A stretch of 64,000 nt of DNA. Source: Balanoglossus misakiensis (taxonomy: Eukaryota; Hemichordata). Both the position numbers and the translations under genes were made by a program. The notes beneath the pieces are model-generated. The model saw only the letters and a list, made by a program, of their open reading frames with translations, was not told the DNA's origin and ran no database searches. The DNA lies in NCBI GenBank assembly GCA_040954595.2, contig JBECUI020000024.1, forward strand, positions 310,001 through 374,000. Reading direction: 5' to 3'. Position 1 is the stretch's first letter, and each line of letters begins with the position of its first letter. Shown piece by piece: positions 1 to 8,853 of the stretch.

Positions 1-352
1 AGATGCAATCTTATCATCCGTGTTTAGCAATGTAATACGGCGCCAATTTTTCATGTGAAATCTATTCTTGTTGGGTTTCGGGAAAGACCAGTATCTAAGC
101 TTTCTAAAAATATGAGGTTTATGTAATTTCATGGTAGTTTTATTTTTTTAGGAGAGAATATAGTACCCCCTACCCCAACCCATTTTTCGCGGCACATACC
201 ATTCAAAAACCACCCCGGAGGGGTAGTGCAACCCAAAATATTCAATGTTAACATCTTTTTTCTTGTTCAGCACGTTCTAAAGAACAAAAAATACCCAAGT
301 GGTAGGTTTATGGGGGGGGGGTGCCTGGTGGACCCCTTCAGCCCACGGACTA
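1..352. other. Flanking sequence, no gene seen
   Basis: No open frame of useful length and no recognised repeat. It contains C-rich and G-rich tracts (a 10-G run near 312-321). The satellite begins abruptly at 353 with AGAGATATTG. Confidence 0.5.
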
Positions 353-606
353 AGAGATATTGACGGAATTCAAGATAAAATAGCCATTTTGGCCATATTT
401 TGACAAAAATGGTAAATTTTTAAAAAATCATAAAAAATTAACTCTTTTCTTCATTTTCGGAAATATTATGGAGCATGAAGTGTCGTTCTCTTGTAAAAAG
501 TGCTGCAAATTCCAGAAAAGGCGGTATAATTTGAATCACCCAAGACAAAATTACCATTTTCGACTTTTTTTTCGAAAAATTGTCTTTTTTACAATATAAA
601 TAAGAA
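353..606. repeat. Complex satellite, left partial unit
   Basis: It matches the AT-rich domain of the full satellite units further right (3787-3985 plus 8854-8910, and 10,541-10,798) with few differences. It starts at AGAGATATTG, the register at which the last unit ends near 12,836. It is interrupted at 606/607 by a Helitron-like insertion and resumes at 1763. Confidence 0.85.
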
Positions 607-1762
607 TTAAAGCTGCAAGCAGCGTTGGCGGGGCACAAGCGGTTCCCATGGTAAACAGCAAATGCCAAGGCTGTATCTGCTGTGGATACCAAGATATGGG
701 AAAGTAGGTCAAAGGTCACCTGAGGTCACCCCAAATTTGGGCAAAAAAATCGGAACCCATACTAGTCTAGGTCCAACAAAAACCAGACCCCTAGCTTTAT
801 TGGTTCGCCTAGAATTAGGTATGCGCATAATTAATGAGGTCTAGTGTAAGGCATAAAATTTTGACCCCAGAGTGGGCCATGTCCAACTAAAACCAGACCT
901 CTAGCCCTATTGGTTAGCCTGGAATTATATATGCAGAAAAATGATGTTTCAGAAATAGGTCAAGGGTCATTGCCAAAATTACCAAAATATTTGTGTCATG
1001 TCCTGGCAGCATTGGTACCCATGTCCACAAAATTCATGACTGTGGTGCTTTGACAAGAGGAGGTATGGGGAATATGCATATATAATTAGTTGTTTTAAAA
1101 CCGGGTCAAAGGTCATGTGAAAATTGCCCCGAAAAATTGTGACAACTTCCGGTCATATGATGACTCATATCCGAAAAAAGAATTTTTATGCTGTCAACAT
1201 TTTGGCTACAAAACGGAATTTTCATTTTTCAATGGTTTTCCGAAAATCCAACATGGCCGCCATAATGATCGACCAATCACAGTGCGCTTCGCAAACTTGA
1301 TAGACATAGGTTAGGTGACCACATACCCCGAATCCCGTGACTCGGCAATCGCTGGTTCTGGAGTAGAAGATTTTTAAAGTTTTAAGTAGTGATTCAGAAA
1401 AACAATTGTAGCAAAAAAACTTTGTGTGACGTCATGATTTCAATGGGCTAAAATGATGGACAGAAGGTAGGCTACCTGCACACCAAATTTGAACTCGATC
1501 AGCCCAGTGGTTTTTGAGAAGGACTCGTTTAACGATTTTCAGGAAATCCAATATGGCCGCCAGGTCACGTGACTAATTAAATATTCACGAGCCACTGCAC
1601 GTCTACCCATTGGCCCCTACCACCCTACCAAGTTTCAGCCCCCTAGGTGCTGCAGTTTTCCAGATGTACAATGACATATTTCTCGGAAGAAGAATAATAA
1701 TAAAGAAGAAATATTCCAACAATACCAATAGGGGCACAAGCCCGATAGGCTTGTGCCCCTAA
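607..1762 (+). mobile_element. Helitron/HINE-like non-autonomous element
   Basis: The uninterrupted satellite reads AATAAGAATAAATTC at this point. Here it is split by about 1156 bp, which can be read as an A|T insertion with the element starting TTAAAGC and ending CCCCTAA. The 3' end is a perfect 13-bp stem (1730-1742 with 1748-1760). The subterminal 5' motif GGGGCACAAGC at 630-640 is the inverted complement of the 3' terminus. A 3' hairpin plus an asymmetric subterminal inverted repeat is the arrangement known for Helentron/HINE elements, and CTAA with an A|T target is typical of Helitrons. The 5' end is TT, not the canonical TC, and a 3-bp AAT duplication is an alternative reading. There is no Rep/helicase ORF. 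The interior carries the nuclear-receptor-like motif block also seen at 42.4-43.0 kb. Confidence 0.6.
1730..1760 (+). other. 3'-terminal hairpin of the Helitron-like element
   Basis: Perfect 13-bp stem (AGGGGCACAAGCC with GGCTTGTGCCCCT) and a 5-nt loop. In Helitron-type elements such a hairpin marks the rolling-circle termination end. Confidence 0.7.
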
Positions 1763-3985
1763 TAAATTCTTTTCTTAGTTTCAAACGGGTAGAGATACTT
1801 TCCACACGGGTTTTCTAACATTGAATTCCCGTTCATCAACTCAGATTTCCTACAGCATAAGTCGGCTAAAACCCTGACACTCTAGAGCAGAAACAGTTGC
1901 ACACTGGTAACGTTGAACAAGTCGATTTTTCTACGGCCTGGCTCGGCTAAATCTCCGTCACAATATGACAGACACTAGCGTAGGTTAGCAACGTTGATCA
2001 AGTCAGATTTTCTACGGCATGGCTTGGATAAAGCCCCGGCACTCTAGAGCAGAAACACGCGTACAGAGACCACGTTGATCAAGTCTGATCTCCTACGGCT
2101 TGGCTCGACTAAAACCCCGGCACACTATGACAGACACTAGCGTTCCGTAGCAACGTTGATCAAGTCAGATTTCCTACGGCATGGCTTGGCTAAAGCCCTG
2201 GCATTCTAGAGCAGAAACACGCGTACAGAGACCACGTTGATCTACTCACATTTCCTTCGGCCTGGCACGGCTGATGCCCCCGCACTATATATAGGACACA
2301 GACTGGCGTAAGTTAACAACTGTAATCACGTCGGGTTTCCTACGGCCTGGCTCAGCTGAAGCCCCGGCACTCTAGAGCAGAAACAGGCGTACACTGACCA
2401 CGTTGATCAAGTCAGATTTCCTACGGCGTGACTCGGCTGGTGCACCGGCTCAGGCGTACATTGACCACGTTGATCAAGGCTGATCTCCTACGGCTTGGCT
2501 CGACTAAAACCCCGGCACACTATGACAGACACTAGCGTTCGTTAGCAACGTTGATCAAGTCAGATTTCCTACGGCATGGCTTGGCTGAAGCCCTGGCACT
2601 CTAGAGCAGAAACACGCGTACAGAGACCACGTTGATCAAGTCAGATTTCCTACGGCGTGAGTCGGCTGGTGCACCGGCTCTATATGACACAGACTGGCGT
2701 AAGTTATCAACGGTGATTACGTCGGATTTCCTACGGCCTGGTTTAGCTGAAGCCCCGGCACTTTCGAGCGGAAACACGCGTACATTGACCACGATGATCA
2801 AGTCAGATCTCCTATGGCCTGGCTCGACTAAAACCCCGGCACACCATGACAGACACTAGCGTTCGTTAGCAACGGTGATCAAGTCGGATTTCCTTCGGCC
2901 TGGCTATGCAAAAGACCCGACACTCTAGTACAAAGACGTTGGCTAAGTCGGGCAAACTAAGAGGGAAAGTCACAGCGGTTCAACACTTGACATTTGTTCG
3001 GGTAGGACTGCATTATTTCCTGTCAATTTATCGAGAAAGCCCGAATTTAACCAGGGCGTTTCAAACACCGACGTTAGTTGGGGGCACGGCCTGCAGTACT
3101 GCCGGGTAAGCTGACATCGGCGTACCGCATATAATGTAGGGGGGGAACAGAACGGTTCAATACTACATTTATTAGATATCAGCTAATTTTGGACAATCAT
3201 CTAAAATCTAAATCATTTTTTCATATTTGGATATCTGATGATGTATGAAATTTCCATTATATGTAAAAATGGTGCTGATTATAAAAAATGCACTCTGAAT
3301 GAGCTGATTTAATACAAAATTGCGTTTTTTTCGTTTTTGCACCAAAAAGGTCATTTTTAGGCATAACATTCTTTATTTTTTTAATTCGGTGACCTGATCA
3401 TATATAAACAATTGCTTGTATGTTAAAAGTTTTATGACTTTTAAAAGCAGTGACACTGGCGGCATTCAACACGAAAATAACAATTTTAGCCACAATTTGG
3501 TCAAAATGGTAATTTTTTGAAAATTACAAAAAATACCTGTTTTCTACATTTTCGGAAATCTGATGGAGTATAGAATGCTCTTCGTATGTATATATCGATA
3601 CAAATTCCACAAAAGACCGTCTAATTTGGCTCACTGTAGACAAAATGGCGTTTTACCAAATTTTCCTTGAAAATGTCTCATTTTTAGAAAAAACAAATAA
3701 AAAAACCTTTGTTCTTCGAATTTGGTGCCCTGATCATATATGACATGTTGATTGTATGTTAAAACTTTCGACCACTCCAAAAATGCAGAGATATTGACGG
3801 AATTCAAGAAAAAATAGCCATTTTGGCCATATTTTGACAAAAATGGTAATTTTTTAAAAAATCATAAAAAATTAACTCTTTTCTTCATTTTCGGAAATAT
3901 TATGGAGCATGAAGTGTCGTTCTCATGTAATAAGTGCTGCAAATTCCAGAAAAGGCGGTATAATTTAAATCACCCAAGACAAAAT
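1763..3985. repeat. Complex satellite unit 1 (split by Ngaro insertion)
   Basis: Two domains are seen. From about 1840 to 2905 there are roughly 13 degenerate copies of an ~82-bp sub-repeat containing GTTGATCAAGTC and CTACGGC, alternating between a GCAGAAACACGCG type and a GACAGACACTAGCG type. From about 3150 an AT-rich domain follows, itself an old tandem of about 330-340 bp (the related TCGGAAAT and TGATCATATAT motifs recur at that spacing). The unit resumes at 8854 after the Ngaro insertion. Short ORFs inside it are not credible genes. Confidence 0.85.
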
Positions 3986-4107
3986 GTGTACTTTCTTGAG
4001 GCACGTAGTAGATACAAGAAAGTAATGTTTTGTTGCCATAGAGGGCGCTATCACTAGCGGAACGTCAGTCTACACGTTGCTGGCAAGGTGACTACACGGC
4101 TAATTTT
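3986..4107 (+). repeat. Ngaro split repeat A1
   Basis: 122-bp direct repeat, identical to A2 at 8374-8495. It begins GTGTACTTTC and ends CGGCTAATTTT, and probably contains or abuts the promoter, since the gag start is only 50 bp downstream. Confidence 0.9.
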
Positions 4108-4156
4108 CGCGCTTCGTGTTCGGTCACTTATTTCGGCGATCTTGGTTCCCATCAAC

Positions 4157-4891
4157 ATGGAAGACCAGTCTTCAACCATTTCTGAAGCCATCCAGGCTAA
4201 CAACGGGCAGTTGCTGACTTCTATTAATCAGCTTATCACTCAGAAATTACAAGTTATGAAAAACGAGCTCAGCACCGCGCAAGAAGGAACCGCGCGCGAG
4301 GTCATGGGCGAGTTCAAACGTCTGAAACACAAAGAAGCCCCGACCTTCAAAAAGCAGGCTAATGCGGACCAATATAAGCACAACGACAAGGTGTTGGACA
4401 TCATCGAGGAGACCAAAACGGAGTTGGAAGCTAAAAGATACGAAGGAGCACTAAAGAAGATTGATGAAGGTATTAATGAGATAGGACAGAGACAAAAATT
4501 GATTCTGCTGGCGGAAAATTCAGAATTTGGATGGGCAACAGCGCAGGAATATCGCTCGCATGAGTTGGCTGAGGACAGCGACGATGAGAAGCGTATTTGG
4601 AAAGCTGAGCTGAGAGCAGGCCGTCGTTCCAAAGAGCAGCGCCAAAAGAAACAGAAGTTCAGAGGTCGCGAGCGACAGGGGCAATACACAGACAACGCCG
4701 CCGTTGGTACCCAAGGGCCGTTCTTCAGAGATAGGGATGCGAAGAGAGTACGTAGCGGTCTATGCTTTGCTTGTGGAAAGCCCGGACATTTCAGACATGA
4801 ATGCCGTTCCGTGGGACATTCTAACAGTACTGGGGTACTACAAGGAGTTTTGGCGGGAACCAGCAGCGGCTCAGGAAATGGTCCGATGTGA
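4157..4891 (+). CDS. gag: Ngaro ORF1, Gag-like nucleocapsid protein
   Basis: A 244-residue protein thought to package element RNA. The ATG at 4157 has a good context (ATCAACATGG); the frame is open further upstream only through non-ATG codons. The N-terminal half is charged and probably helical. The C-terminal half has one CCHC zinc knuckle of the CX2CX4HX4C type, CFACGKPGHFRHEC, at about residues 203-216, followed by a Gly/Ser-rich tail. The ORF ends at a TGA (4889-4891). The same frame then stays open through the RT domain to 7072, so a Gag-Pol fusion by stop readthrough is possible. Family assignment rests on the knuckle and on position ahead of RT. Confidence 0.8.
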   Translation: MEDQSSTISEAIQANNGQLLTSINQLITQKLQVMKNELSTAQEGTAREVMGEFKRLKHKEAPTFKKQANADQYKHNDKVLDIIEETKTELEAKRYEGALKKIDEGINEIGQRQKLILLAENSEFGWATAQEYRSHELAEDSDDEKRIWKAELRAGRRSKEQRQKKQKFRGRERQGQYTDNAAVGTQGPFFRDRDAKRVRSGLCFACGKPGHFRHECRSVGHSNSTGVLQGVLAGTSSGSGNGPM

Positions 4892-7072
4892 CCATTACAA
4901 GGACGACATGACACCCAGGCTGAAAAGTTAAGTATTGGCCAAAATATCAATGTTCCCTGCAATATTTCGGGCTGTAATTGCTCTTTATTGTCATGGGAGG
5001 GAGATTTCTCTGATGCAATTGGGTTTACAAAAGAAGCCTCTATTTTAGGGGAGAGTTTTATTTGTCGTCCTCACGACGACGTCATCGTTAGGGGAGGCTT
5101 GAAGCGTCATCTTGCAAAATGGCGGGAAATTAACGCGCCAAATTGGATTTTGGAGCTTATTGAATATGGTTACAAGTTACCTCTATTTTCATCGCCTCCT
5201 TCATCATTCGCATCAAATAATCGCTCGGCTTGTTCTAATAGTGTTTTTGTTTCTTCGGAAATCGGCAAGCTTTTGCATTCAGGGGCCATAGAGGAGGTCA
5301 ATGAGGTTCCATTTGTGTGCAATCCTCTTTCAGTGGCACTAAATCATGACGGAAAGGAGCGTTTGATTTTAGATTTACGTAAGGTTAATTTGCACATCTT
5401 CAAGCAAAGTTTTCGCTGTGAAGATTTGAGTATTGCAAAAGAGTTTTTGGAACTAGGGAGTTTCATGTTTAAGTTTGACCTAAAGTCAGGTTATCACCAT
5501 GTTGAAATTTTTCCAGCTCATCGCAAATTTCTGGGGTTTTCCTGGGTTTTCAACGGGACAAGAAGGTATTTTATTTTCTGTGTTCTCCCATTTGGGCTGT
5601 CTTCAGGACCATATGTTTTTACTAAGTTACTACGCCCTCTAGTAGCAAAATGGAGAGGGGAAGGTAAGGCAGTAGTTGTTTACCTAGATGACGGGCTTGG
5701 TGCTGGGAGTTCTTTGCAATCTGCCACAGTTGCATCACATGAGGTGGAACATGACTTGGTAGCATTTGGACTTGCAATTAACCAAGGTAAGAGTGTTTGG
5801 GAGCCTGTGCAAAAGCTGGAATGGCTAGGTGTAGAGATTGACCTGGAACAAGGTAAGTTTTTCATACCCATTCGTCGTCTGCAAAGATTGCATGGTTTAC
5901 TGGCCGATTTGCTGTCTAACTGTAGTTCATCAAAAAGCTTCACTCCAGTCCACGCCAGGAAATTGGCCCAGGTAATTGGCCATGTCATTTCCACGAGAAT
6001 TGGCATTGGCAATGTTGTCTTAATGATGACCAGGCATTTAATTTTTGCATTGAATACACGTTCATCGTGGGGTAGTAGAGTAATATTAGGCATGGAAGCG
6101 ATTCAGGAATTGCGGTTTTGGCATGACAACATACCAAATTTAAACGGGGTAGCCATGAGGTTTACATCCAAAGTCACAAGAGTGGTGTACTCAGACGCTT
6201 CTAGCACAGGATACGGTGGCTATGTAGTAGAGTATGGGGATTGTGTTGCACAGGGCAACTGGTCACAGTTCGAAGCAGGTAAGAGCTCTACATGGCGTGA
6301 ACTTGAAGCAGTTCATAGAATTCTTGTCAGTATTACGCACATCATCCAGGGCCACACAGTAAAGTGGTTCACTGATAACCAAAATGTGGTGAGCATTATC
6401 GCAAAAGGCAGCATGAAGCCAGAGTTACAAAAAATAGCACTTCAGATCTACGCTTTTTGTGTAAGCAACGCAGTTTCTCTGCTACCAGAGTGGATTCCCA
6501 GATCACTGAACGAGAAAGCTGATTTTATCAGTAAAGTGGTTGACACAGATGACTGGGGGATTAGTCCAGACATTTTTAACCATCTGAACTGTCTGTGGGG
6601 TCCATTTACAGTGGACAGATTTGCTTGTTCGTATAACACAAAATGTTTACGATTTAACTCAAGGTATTGGTGTCCAAATACCGAAGCAGTTGATGCTTTT
6701 ACCCAGTTGTGGGGATCTGATAATAACTGGTTATTACCACCAGTGTGCTTGATTGGTAAGGCAATGAGGTATCTGAAAGAGTGCAAGGGCAAGGGAACGA
6801 TGGTGGTCCCTGTGTGGAGATCTGCCTATTATTGGCCAGCAGTGTGCCCAGATGGCCTGCACTTCAATGATGGTGTTCACGATTGGCTAGATTTGCCAAA
6901 TGGGGAGAATGTTTTTCACAAGGGCAGGGGGAGAAACTCAGTCTTTGGAGGTAAAGCTCTGAGATTTAGAATCCTAGCACTAAGACTAGACTATACGACA
7001 AAAAACAGAGTACGTAAAGCAGGGTTTTGCACTGCAGCGGCCGGTGGATGCAAATTATGCAGCAATTCATAG
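4892..7072 (+). CDS. pol: Ngaro ORF2, reverse transcriptase-RNase H
   Basis: It copies element RNA into DNA. The coordinates begin just after the gag TGA because the frame is continuous there. No ATG precedes the RT core: the first in-frame ATG is at 5465, immediately before motif A. Counting from 4988, RT motifs are LDLRKVN (~127), FKFDLKSGYHH (~162), LPFGLSS (~200) and the catalytic YLDD (232-235). RNase H follows with SDASSTGYGG (~402), ELEAV (~438), TDNQN (~462) and NEKADFISK (~509), keeping the acidic residues. The C-terminal block with AVDAFTQLW and LLPPV resembles the region of DIRS-group elements sometimes read as a methyltransferase-like domain, but the (D/N)PP(Y/F/W) motif is degenerate. 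The ORF is intact to TAG at 7072. Confidence 0.88.
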   Translation, partial: PLQGRHDTQAEKLSIGQNINVPCNISGCNCSLLSWEGDFSDAIGFTKEASILGESFICRPHDDVIVRGGLKRHLAKWREINAPNWILELIEYGYKLPLFSSPPSSFASNNRSACSNSVFVSSEIGKLLHSGAIEEVNEVPFVCNPLSVALNHDGKERLILDLRKVNLHIFKQSFRCEDLSIAKEFLELGSFMFKFDLKSGYHHVEIFPAHRKFLGFSWVFNGTRRYFIFCVLPFGLSSGPYVFTKLLRPLVAKWRGEGKAVVVYLDDGLGAGSSLQSATVASHEVEHDLVAFGLAINQGKSVWEPVQKLEWLGVEIDLEQGKFFIPIRRLQRLHGLLADLLSNCSSSKSFTPVHARKLAQVIGHVISTRIGIGNVVLMMTRHLIFALNTRSSWGSRVILGMEAIQELRFWHDNIPNLNGVAMRFTSKVTRVVYSDASSTGYGGYVVEYGDCVAQGNWSQFEAGKSSTWRELEAVHRILVSITHIIQGHTVKWFTDNQNVVSIIAKGSMKPELQKIALQIYAFCVSNAVSLLPEWIPRSLNEKADFISKVVDTDDWGISPDIFNHLNCLWGPFTVDRFACSYNTKCLRFNSRYWCPNTEAVDAFTQLWGSDNNWLLPPVCLIGKAMRYLKECKGKGTMVVPVWRSAYYWPAVCPDGLHFNDGVHDWLDLPNGENVFHKGRGRNSVFGGKALRFRILALRLDYTTKNRVRKAGFCTAAAGGCKLCSNS

Positions 7073-7183
7073 GCTGGCTGGCCGTTATGGCGGACTCTAG
7101 TATTAGACAAATGTTCTAATCATTGTAGTCCAAGCACGTTATGTGCACATGGAACACTAGCATTAGCTATGTAATGACATTTA

Positions 7184-8233
7184 ATGCACTTTTTGTTTAT
7201 TACAGACACTGAGGTATTCAGCACTGGAATATGGAAAGAAATTGACAGCCTAGCACGTGATAGTCCGGAGATCAGTAGATTGGCTATGGCACTGCCAGTT
7301 TTCGCTATGGCTTCCAAAGCTGATTCAACAACCAGAGTTTACGCAGCAGCTTTTCACCGTTGGGCAACTTTTGCCAAGAGTTTTAGCTTTCCTGTTTTTC
7401 CTGCACAGGTTGCGCATGTTTCCCTTTATTTTTCAAATTTAATTCAGTGTGGCTTGGATAAGGGGGCAACTAAGCAATCTGTTGAAGTTGCACATTACGG
7501 TATTCGTTGGGCCCACAATTTGGCAGGGTTACCATCCCCAACAGAGAATCCTTTTGTGCAAAATTTGGTGGCTTCAGCCTGTCGCCTCCTGGGAAAACCG
7601 GTGCAAAAGAAACGACCAGTTACGAGTAATATTTTACAAGACATTACTTCACTGTTTAAGGACTCACGTTTGTTAAAAGATGTTAGAGACGTTTGTTTGA
7701 TCCTGCTAGCATACGCAGGATTTTTTAGATATAGCAATGTTGTCAATATTAAGTTTAAGGATATTTACATTTGTTCTTCCCATGTTGTCATTTGGGTTAG
7801 CCAAAGCAAAACAGATCAGTGTAAACAGGGCAACTCAGTTCATGTAGCTAGAACTGGGGGTCCAGCGTGTCCAGTTGCTAAGCTGGAGCAGTATCTATCC
7901 CTTTTAGGGCCTGTGACAAATCAGGATGCATTCATTTTTAGACCACTTTTTTCATCCGGTGGCAAATGTAGTTTGGTCCACCTAAATAAGAAGTTAAGCT
8001 ATACCCGTGTAAGGGAGATTGTTAGAGAGAAGTTGGGGGCTGTTGTTCCAGACGTTTCGTGTTTTGGGACACATTCTTTTAGGATTGGGGGAACAACTGC
8101 AGCAGCTCACGCTGGAGTCAGTGACCGAGAGCTTAAGAAACATGGTAGGTGGAAATCTGATGCTGCAAAGGATGGGTATATTCAAGACGACGTGGATAGC
8201 TTACTTAAGGTATCAAGGAGTCTGGGTATTTAA
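7184..8233 (+). CDS. Ngaro ORF3, tyrosine recombinase
   Basis: It would integrate the circular DNA copy, replacing the integrase of LTR elements. The 349-residue ORF has the family catalytic set: Arg182 in GFFRYSNV, HSFR (His297, Arg300) and the nucleophile Tyr332 in KDGYIQDD, with a His-Gly-Arg-Trp stretch before it. It lies in the same frame as gag and RT but is separated from RT by TAG at 7070-7072 and further stops near 7172. The ATG at 7184 is usable. However, a pyrimidine-rich stretch ending TTATTACAG at 7198-7206 looks like a splice acceptor, so the mature protein may begin at ACACTGAGG. No disabling mutation is seen. Confidence 0.87.
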   Translation: MHFLFITDTEVFSTGIWKEIDSLARDSPEISRLAMALPVFAMASKADSTTRVYAAAFHRWATFAKSFSFPVFPAQVAHVSLYFSNLIQCGLDKGATKQSVEVAHYGIRWAHNLAGLPSPTENPFVQNLVASACRLLGKPVQKKRPVTSNILQDITSLFKDSRLLKDVRDVCLILLAYAGFFRYSNVVNIKFKDIYICSSHVVIWVSQSKTDQCKQGNSVHVARTGGPACPVAKLEQYLSLLGPVTNQDAFIFRPLFSSGGKCSLVHLNKKLSYTRVREIVREKLGAVVPDVSCFGTHSFRIGGTTAAAHAGVSDRELKKHGRWKSDAAKDGYIQDDVDSLLKVSRSLGI

Positions 8234-8266
8234 AGCCGTTTCTTCTCTAATTCCCCTTCTGTTTTT

Positions 8267-8373
8267 GGTCTATGGAGGGTAATAAATGTGGACGGCTAGC
8301 AACGTGACCACACACTGTACATATTGTTGTGTCGTGTTTTACTGTGGATAGTGCTAGTGAGTGTAAACAAAAC
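8267..8373 (+). repeat. Ngaro split repeat B1
   Basis: 107-bp direct repeat starting GGTCTATGGAGGG, one mismatch from B2. It carries AATAAA at 8281-8286, a likely polyadenylation signal just after the recombinase stop. It abuts A2 with no spacer. Confidence 0.9.
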
Positions 8374-8495
8374 GTGTACTTTCTTGAGGCACGTAGTAGA
8401 TACAAGAAAGTAATGTTTTGTTGCCATAGAGGGCGCTATCACTAGCGGAACGTCAGTCTACACGTTGCTGGCAAGGTGACTACACGGCTAATTTT
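8374..8495 (+). repeat. Ngaro split repeat A2
   Basis: 122 bp, identical to A1. The 251 bp between A2 and B2 (8496-8746) is T-rich and non-coding. Confidence 0.9.
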
Positions 8496-8746
8496 TTCTT
8501 TAGAGTTGTATTATTCTATTGTTCTTAGTGGAGAGTCAGTGTGTCTGAACATCTAACGCTTTTCCAGAGTTTTTGGCCTATTAAATAGATAGGTTTTCTC
8601 TCTGGTTTTTAGTGCGAGATGTATTCAGCACTTGTTTTCGCATTGTACTTTTGTAAAGGTTTTTACTAGCAATTACATGGTACTCTGGCTTTTTCTCTTT
8701 CACGAGTAGTAATTAACTTTCTTGTATTAAACTCAAGACTTATGTA

Positions 8747-8853
8747 GGTCTATGGAGGGTAATAAATGTGGACGGCTAGCAACGTGACCACACACTGTAC
8801 ATATTGTTGTGCCGTGTTTTACTGTGGATAGTGCTAGTGAGTGTAAACAAAAC
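8747..8853 (+). repeat. Ngaro split repeat B2
   Basis: 107 bp matching B1 except one T/C difference in the TTGTTGTG(T/C)CGTG stretch. It ends AAACAAAAC against target TACCATT and repeats the AATAAA at 8761-8766. Confidence 0.9.

Larger units (their letters stand above)
3986..8853 (+). mobile_element. Ngaro-type tyrosine-recombinase retrotransposon
   Basis: A complete 4868-bp element with the split direct repeat order A1 (3986-4107), ORFs, B1 (8267-8373), A2 (8374-8495), B2 (8747-8853). This order is known for Ngaro and PAT elements of the DIRS order. A1 and A2 (122 bp) are identical, and B1 and B2 (107 bp) differ at one base, so insertion is recent. Flanks joined together restore the uninterrupted satellite (ACAAAAT|TACCATT) with no duplication, as expected for integration of a circle by a tyrosine recombinase. 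The B1-A2 junction shares ACAAAA with the target. It encodes gag, RT-RNase H and recombinase on the plus strand. There is no LTR, integrase or aspartic protease. Confidence 0.93.

Noticed and set aside
438-719. 93-codon minus-strand ORF (and similar ones at 3631-3840, 10,409-10,696, 12,675-12,863)
   Set aside because: They lie in the AT-rich satellite domain, recur with every unit and have no recognisable content.
4240-4962. 240-codon minus-strand ORF opposite gag
   Set aside because: It is the antisense shadow of the gag ORF, whose zinc knuckle and codon structure are real.
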